A stretch of 64,000 nucleotides of DNA from Sipunculus nudus (taxonomy: Eukaryota; Annelida; Sipuncula; Golfingiida; Sipunculidae): contig CM049321.1 in the NCBI GenBank assembly GCA_026874595.1, forward strand, positions 27,145,479 through 27,209,478. Direction: 5' to 3'. How positions within the stretch are numbered: the first letter of the stretch is position 1; each line of letters opens with the position of its first letter. Below are positions 58,336 to 64,000 of this stretch, piece after piece. The translations under genes were made by a program, and so were the position numbers. A model generated the notes under the pieces. It did not search any database and was not told where the DNA came from. It saw nothing but the letters and a program-made list of their open reading frames with translations.

Positions 58336-58595
58336 AGGGTTGTGTAGGTATTACCCGTGTTGGACAAGAAGTCCACCACTGATCGATCGACTCCCTGGTA
58401 CCTACATCTGGACATTCGCTAACAATATGAAGTACACAAGTCCTCCTTTAGCCTGGCCATAAATACTGGTAACAACAGAGGTTTTGGTGTACACTGGACA
58501 AGCCAGGTAGCTGAATCAGAAGGTAATTGTAAAGTGGATATCAGCCAGCCTATGGTTGATCAGAATTATCATCGGGGTGGAATAATGATTGCGTG

Positions 58596-58668
58596 TGAGT
58601 TGGACGGGCGCCAGTTGGACGGGTTTCAGTTAGAGGGTCCCATTTGGAAGGGTTCCAGTTAGAAGAGC
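58596..58668 (+). repeat. Phrase array (ccagttggacggg units)
   Basis: gagttggacgggc, gccagttggacgggt, ttcagttagagggt, cccatttggaaggg and ttccagttagaagag follow each other with a period near 14-15. The wording is close to that of 321-430. No inverted partner was located. Confidence 0.65.
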
Positions 58669-59434
58669 ATTTGAAGCTTTATGAAAAAGCAAAAAAAAAA
58701 AAAAAATCATAAAACTGGATATCTGTTTATCTAACACGGTATAAGTATCAAATTAATGCAATCCTTGTCAAGTAAAAGGAAAATGGTGGGCCAAGGTTTG
58801 AGCACTGTAGGTCTTCACTGTTCATGATCCATTCTTTTAGTTAAATGTATCATGATTAATTTGTTAAGTATTATATATCAGATATAGCTCTTGATATTGC
58901 TTTATATTAACAAAATATAAAGCATATAATCATGTTAACCATTGCATATAATCATACTGAATTTCAAATTGAACTTAATTGCCCAAAAAAATCATAAAAC
59001 CCATAAAACCTGGGTTTACCCAGAAATTCACATGGCTAGACTTTATGCTTAAAATACGGGTATTGCCGAACCCTGCCAGGCAGATATATCGGGTTACTGC
59101 AAAGAGAAAGATTGAGTGACTTTATTATATTATCCACTTGATAATAATTAATTAAGGCAACACAGGGTTAATTAAAGAACAAATTAAACGTATGTGTAGT
59201 TAAATGTGACCACAAACTGAGAGACTCGGTGTTGTCCCAATGCCAATATGTTTTGAAACCCCGAACATTAAAATTTCCAAAACATAATGTAAAAAATTGC
59301 ATGTGTGCATTTTATTACAACGAGGTATCAGTATATCGGACAAGTAACCTTATCTTATCATTTAAAATGTGTTTGTAGGTTCCTCATAATCAGAGGTTAA
59401 TAGACATAACAATCTTAGAATTTTGCTTTGTGAC

Positions 59435-59562
59435 GCACAATTCCATGTGCATTATTAACACTTGTCACGCTACAATTTAGGAAAAACACACCATGTTATA
59501 ATCTTAAGTCCTTTTCAAATAAAAAAATATTTCTTCTTTTTCATGTACACTCTTGCTAGCTG
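59435..59562 (+). repeat. Diverged direct repeat, copy 2
   Basis: Counterpart of 58188-58335, offset by about 1247 bp; gcacaattccatgtgcattattaa and caccatgttataatcttaag are the clearest matches. The neighbouring ggttactgcaaagaaaaag at 59563 likewise matches gggttactgcaaagagaaag at 59092, so duplications are layered. Confidence 0.6.
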
Positions 59563-59609
59563 GTTACTGCAAAGAAAAAGAATGGAATGGTTACGTCCTT
59601 CCTACGACC

Positions 59610-60004
59610 TGGGGGGCGGGGGGGGGGGGGGGGGTCGCGTGAGGAAGTGAAATAGGGTGTAAATGTATTCAAACAATAGCACGTGCCACACGGTTTAAGC
59701 ATGTGTTTGGTAAATGGGCGCGATCCTGGGGTGACAGGTGACGTCCAGGTGGATGTGGTCCGCCATGTTTGTTTACAGTGGTTGCTCCAGCAATCCAGGT
59801 CAAACCCCCGCTATAGTTCCATGTCGTGTGCTCATCCCCGTTCATCCATCATTAATTTTCTCAATAAATTTGATCCTGTACGGAAGTTGCCCTTGGAGGT
59901 CAGACCCCGAAGTACAAAGCAGATTAAACACGCTACATCAGAAATCCGACCCCTTTCGCACGAAGCACTCCGCTAAGTATAGTTACTGGCTTTACTTAAA
60001 ATAG
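59610..60004. other. GC-richer patch with possible minus-strand start
   Basis: A G run (59613-59633) is followed by about 350 bp of balanced composition with overlapping open frames on both strands and no recognised domain. On the minus strand gtaaacaaacATGGCGGACC (start codon 59766-59764) has a good start context and opens a 23-codon frame to 59695, which could be a first exon or 5' end. No splice donor was established. Confidence 0.2.
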
Positions 60005-60174
60005 GCTTGGCGATGTGTTCTTACGCCCTTAGTATGATAAATTATTTGTCGGACAGAGTTATACTGTGAACACTGTACAAGATGCTATAAATGCGTTCCA
60101 TGTATTGACGCCTGGCTTGTTTAGTTGCAATCACTGAAGCTGAATTATAATTTTGTTTGGTTAATGGAACGTAG

Positions 60175-60262
60175 GACGTATCGAACACGGACGTTTCGGA
60201 CCAAGAATTTTCGGTTCAGGACGTTCCGGACAGGCCGTATTTCAAGGAGGGATCATTTCGGA
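60175..60262 (+). repeat. Phrase array (cgga-c-ttt units)
   Basis: cgaacacggacgttt, cggaccaagaatttt, cggttcaggacgttc and cggacaggccgtatttc follow each other with period about 15. Structure and wording (cggacc-aagaat versus cgaaacccagaat) recall the ends of the 54.4-57.3-kb foldback. No inverted partner was located. Confidence 0.65.
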
Positions 60263-60427
60263 CAGATCAATATTAATAAAATAACCTTTTAAAATATAAT
60301 TTTGAGGGAATCAATGTAACCTTATCTTTATATATATAATATTTCATTGATATAACATTTTTTAATATATAATATTTAATCAAGATATAGATACATTGAA
60401 AAAAATTATGTTTTAAAAGATTTCTAG

Positions 60428-60503
60428 ACGGAACAATGGTTCTATCCAGAACTATGTGGGCTCTAAAAAGAACCATCAAGAACCATTTTTTTCTTAGAGT
60501 GAG
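60428..60503. repeat. ggttct/agaacc repeat fragment
   Basis: aatggttctatccagaact and aaagaaccatcaagaaccatt are followed by tttttcttagagtga; related to 53625-53840. Confidence 0.55.
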
Positions 60504-62233
60504 GGCTGCATGAATGTGAGACAGACATAGTTTATTCTCAAAACACTGTAAAAGTTACAACAGATGATCATATAGCAATGTTTGTTAATCGTGATCAAGG
60601 CAAACACAATATGTAATGATTTAATCTTCTTATGATCCCTCGACCCCCCCCCCCCCCCCAGCAATTCTATATCTGCACCTGTACATCAAACAAAAAATAA
60701 AAACAATATACCGAAAATTAACCGAAATATACCATGAAAATGAACGTGAGATATTGGCTATGTTATGTCGCATTTTTTACCTAAAATGACATCGCATGAC
60801 TACGTTTTTAGTCATTTTATTTGAATAAATCTTTACGGTGGGTGAACGAATTTTTCCACAGAAATACAAATGCATAGTAAGAGGGAAATCCCGGTCCAAT
60901 GCAGTACACAGGCCACTCAGTGTTTATAAGTATGCAGGTAATGTAACAACAGCTTTCATATAGTAGGTGTGGCAACAGAGTTCTCCATTTACGTGCCCCT
61001 TTAAATGGGTTCCTTTTCAAGGAAGCTTTGCCCCGATGTAAACAGTCACACATCATTGGCTTCCAATGGCAGGCAAGCTCACCGCGAATGCTTCATCAAC
61101 CGTTCGGCTAAAGGCTCCGTAGGAATAACGTGATTATGGGCGTAAAATGTATCCGAGCTGCAGTTAATGTTTTCTGTTGCATCGTGACGGGAACCAGCTC
61201 AAAACAGGACAAGAACAGCGTTTGACCGACATCTGCTATAACACACATTTCCGCATCACCCCAGTTGGTTTACTTATCGAATATATCATAAGAGTGTGAC
61301 GGAGCCAGTATTATCACTGAAGAACAAAAGGTATTTATATTATGAGTTTATCATTTATATTTTCAACCGACATATGGTAGTTGAGTGTTCTCAAATTTGA
61401 ATTTTATTACTTTTGCCCCTACTCCGACGCTGCATCTGATGTTTTTTCTTCTATAATTCTAAGAATAACACACAACATATATTTCCCAACTTTATTTGGG
61501 TGTTCACTTTTTATTACAGAATGTATTCATACATCGTCCATGTAATACGTAAATTTGATATTTTAGTAAAGCTTTTTTCCCAGTCTATTTACATATCAAC
61601 TTTGGATATGGTCAGATGTATAATGGTTGAATCCAGGTAATCAATGTACAAAAGCCAATATGCTACAAATGAAGACATATGACGTAATTGTTCATTTAAT
61701 TCTATATGAATATATATTTCAGACTCACTTTGTTGGTTATGTAAAAGAAAATATTTGCCCAGGGCGGTTCCGCTTGTGGCCATGTCCCCCTATCTGATTT
61801 AATATTTTTTCCCACATACTAAATATCTGATAAGAAAATTATAGTGTAAAAGTAATTTAAAAAATATGAAAATATCAGTCATGTTTATGTTAAGTTACAC
61901 TTCCATCTGCAGTGCACCCCCACATGTTATAAACACGATGATATAGACAAAACCTGTTTCACTGGGCCGGCTTATTGTTCTGGTCTGTTTTTAATAAGAG
62001 GTTCAATGGATCATCTGTAGTTAAAAGACGTCAAATGTCAAATAAGCCCCTTAAAAATGATAGAAGGATATTACAGTTCTAGACTGATCCTGGCTACGCC
62101 CCTGTTTTGTTTGTTTGGTTTTTTTTGCAAGTTATAAACTGTGTTGTGTCTTGAATATATACATGATATGATATAGATAGTCAGCAAGCAGTATTGCACT
62201 TTAATGGTATAATTCTAGACTGCTGCTGTATAA

Positions 62234-62300
<67 letters not shown>

Positions 62301-63060
62301 CGAATATATATGCTTTCTCAAACCCAAACTGCACACAAACACGCACATGATTATGATGCGGGAGAGGGGCCAACTGACTTTCTATGACTTTCTAAGGCAC
62401 AGTTTACCAATTTCCCCAATAAAATGTTATATATGTATATTTCTTTCCCAAACTGCACACTAACATGCACATTATAATGATAGTGTAAGTTGGCATATTC
62501 CTGAAATATGAGTTCATCTCATTGTGTCAACCACAACACGTACCACATCCTGACTCATATACCTACGTATGGAGTTGTCAAACAATACACGCTGGGCCGC
62601 AAACTGCCCTCCTGCCGGACGCCGGCCAACACTACACCGCTGTCTGCGTGCCAAATTATATCTTATAAGGATACAGCGACCCCGGAGGTTTTATTTTTAG
62701 GATTATTTGCGTAATCATTCATATCTGATATACTTATTTAAAACTGCTTTGTCTATATGTTTTAGGCCGTGGCATGTTCTGTGGTTGCCTCTCAATTCGC
62801 GAGGGTTTACAATTCGCGGGAAAGAAATTATCACGAAAATTAAACCACCGTGAATAAGACGACCCATCGTCGAGGTCATCTCAAGATGCAAAATATACAT
62901 ATCTATGAATAACATTAGATCAAAAAGAATGCTGCTCTAAGTGATATCAGATTATTCAAATTATCTTCCATTGATGTATTGTACCGCTCGATGTTCATTT
63001 AGTTCCAGCAGATTTTTTTTTTTATTTTGCGCAAATGTTTTTTTTTCTTTTAGATATTTT
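60504..63060. other. No gene recognised
   Basis: It contains a poly-C run (60644-60659), a (TA)n run at 62237-62301, and a tagactgatcctggctacgcccctg fragment of the GATCCA-type repeat near 62080. Open frames at 60817-61056 (minus) and 62508-62714 (plus) show no recognisable domain. Confidence 0.4.
62237..62301 (+). repeat. (TA)n microsatellite with tg interruptions
   Basis: TA run of about 65 bp with two tatgta interruptions. Confidence 0.93.
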
Positions 63061-63104
63061 CATGTAGTTTAATATAAGTCCACTAAAACGAGGCCTACTC
63101 TAAA

Positions 63105-63236
63105 TTAGGCCCCTTTTCCATGATCGCGTTTCCGCGCGCGGAAACGCGCGCGGAAAAAAACACGCGGAATTCAGCTTTTCCATGTGAGAAGAAACGCGCG
63201 CGGAAACGCGGAATCCCCCTTGCATGACGTGTTTTA
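63105..63236 (+). mobile_element. Candidate PIF/Harbinger-type element end
   Basis: After tta (63105-63107) the sequence begins ggccccttttccatgatcgc and continues with tandem gtttccgcgcgcggaaac and a second ttttccatgtgag...gaaacgcgcgcgg unit. A TWA-type trinucleotide next to a gg-starting end with repeated gcg words, directly upstream of a MADF/Myb-like first exon, is the arrangement seen in PIF/Harbinger transposons, which encode a Myb-like protein and a nuclease. The other end lies beyond the window, so this is inference. Confidence 0.35.
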
Positions 63237-63263
63237 ACCAGGGATTCCCCGTCCTCCAGCAAC

Positions 63264-63444
63264 ATGACAAGCCAAATAAAACAGGTCGTGAAGCTGACAC
63301 AGGCTCAGCAGGAAAGTCTGATTGACTTGGTGGAGAGGAATCCATGGCTATATGATCCTAAAATGAAGGATCATAGAAACAAGGTCCTGGCACAAAAAAC
63401 CTGGACAAGGATAGCCAGAGAAATGGACGTGGAGGGGCTGGATT
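63264..63444 (+). CDS. MADF (Myb/SANT-like) domain protein, first exon
   Basis: Sixty codons plus one base run from the ATG at 63264 to a gtaagt donor at 63445. After TSQIKQVVKLTQAQQESLID, the residues LVERNPWLYDPKMKDHRNK and then AQKTWTRIAREMD match the N-terminal two helices of a MADF domain (L-x-x-x-V-x-x-x-P-x-L-Y-D...W-x-x-I-A). MADF proteins bind DNA and occur both as host transcription regulators and as the Myb-like partner protein of PIF/Harbinger transposons. The rest of the domain should be in later exons outside the window. The position just inside a transposon-like end favours the transposon-derived option, not proven. Confidence 0.7.
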
Positions 63445-63819
63445 GTAAGTAGGCCTACTGGTATTACTGTCAATAAGAAAATACTACAATAGTCAATAGG
63501 CTACTGTCCAAAGTTTATTTAAAACAGTAAAGTATAATTAATAGGCATAGGCCTCATAATAAATAGGCCTATACAAACTAAAATAAGCCTAAAGTCAACA
63601 AAATTCGCACCGTATAGTAGGGCTTAGGCCTATAAGAAATTATAACTTGTATAAGGTTGGGCTATATTGTATATCTTGCATGCATAGATTACTATTAAAA
63701 AAATATTAATAAAATATTAAAGCTACACAATGAAAAGTTCATCATAATCCCCAAAGTCTAACATATAACTTGTAGGTCTATCGCATCATCGGTAGCCCTA
63801 CGTTCACAAACAAAAATAA

Positions 63820-63905
63820 CATCTGGTCCGCGCGAAAGGGGGGGGGGGGGCAATACAAAATGCATTGGCGGCGTAGCGAAATGTTCATGGGGGTTGAGGG
63901 GGGCA
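63820..63905. repeat. Poly-G repeat fragment
   Basis: ctggtccgcgcgaaa, a G run, gcattggcggcgtagcgaaa and a second G-rich segment resemble the poly-G/C dispersed repeats elsewhere. It lies in the intron following the MADF exon. Confidence 0.4.
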
Positions 63906-63922
63906 ATAATAGACATACATGC

Positions 63923-63928
<6 letters not shown>

Positions 63929-63969
<41 letters not shown>
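63929..63969 (+). repeat. (TA)n microsatellite
   Basis: cata tetranucleotides pass into a pure TA run. Confidence 0.93.
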
Positions 63970-63972
<3 letters not shown>

Positions 63973-64000
63973 GCACTCATGGGGTTGATTTGGGGAGGGG

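Noticed and set aside
62194-62463. 89-codon frame
   Set aside because: Mostly Tyr-Ile repeats from a TA microsatellite.
63758-63976. Two overlapping minus-strand frames
   Set aside because: They arise from TA and poly-G repeats in the intron after the MADF exon.

Overview
The window looks like nuclear DNA of an invertebrate animal, most likely a mollusc or another lophotrochozoan. It is AT-rich and gene-poor. Its genes are split by GT-AG introns, and it is packed with microsatellites, minisatellites, foldback/MITE-like elements, LINE scraps and non-autonomous DNA transposons. There are no bacterial operons, rRNAs or CRISPR arrays. The taxonomic guess is inference from repeat style and domain types, not from a diagnostic gene.

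Only three coding loci can be defended well. (1) A three-exon bZIP transcription factor on the + strand (4313-5724, about 254 aa, AP-1/ATF/BATF-like), complete from start to stop, with a duplicated 203-bp segment just downstream. (2) A long + strand gene with a signal-peptide exon at 26103-26178 and five further exons (30114-30290, 44971-45051, 46302-46383, 48579-48679, 49346-49459). All exon phases join correctly into a secreted laminin-G/concanavalin-A-like domain protein; a possible terminal exon lies at 53595-53647. (3) The first coding exon of a MADF/Myb-SANT-like protein at 63264-63444, preceded by a transposon-like end and continuing past the window. A fourth locus on the - strand (16166 down to 12223) has several good splice sites and a SAMD3-like look, but its frames do not join, so it is either incompletely resolved or decayed.

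Layout: 0.3-3.2 kb, element bounded by inverted arrays of short phrases; 4.3-6.5 kb, bZIP gene and duplication; 7.25-8.96 kb, 1.7-kb hAT-type element with a perfect 8-bp target duplication; 9-11.3 kb, degenerate tandem arrays; 12.2-16.2 kb, SAMD3-like locus; 16.3-23.5 kb, dispersed repeats including a 145-bp foldback MITE and nuclear-receptor-site-bearing tandem repeats; 26.1-53.6 kb, the LamG gene with its introns full of repeats (a MITE, ERE-bearing repeats, two LINE 3' fragments, a 40-bp minisatellite with higher-order structure); 54.4-57.3 kb, a very large foldback element with roughly 1-kb arms; 58-64 kb, duplicated and phrase-like repeats and the MADF exon.

The observation most worth following is that four separate loci (332-430 with its inverted partner at 3163-3237, 54368-54445 with its partner at 57250-57327, 58596-58668, 60175-60262) are built from degenerate 14-15-bp phrases of related wording. 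At two of them these phrases form the inverted ends of a larger element. This suggests one family of mobile elements with phrase-array termini. No transposase was recognised, so mobility is inference.
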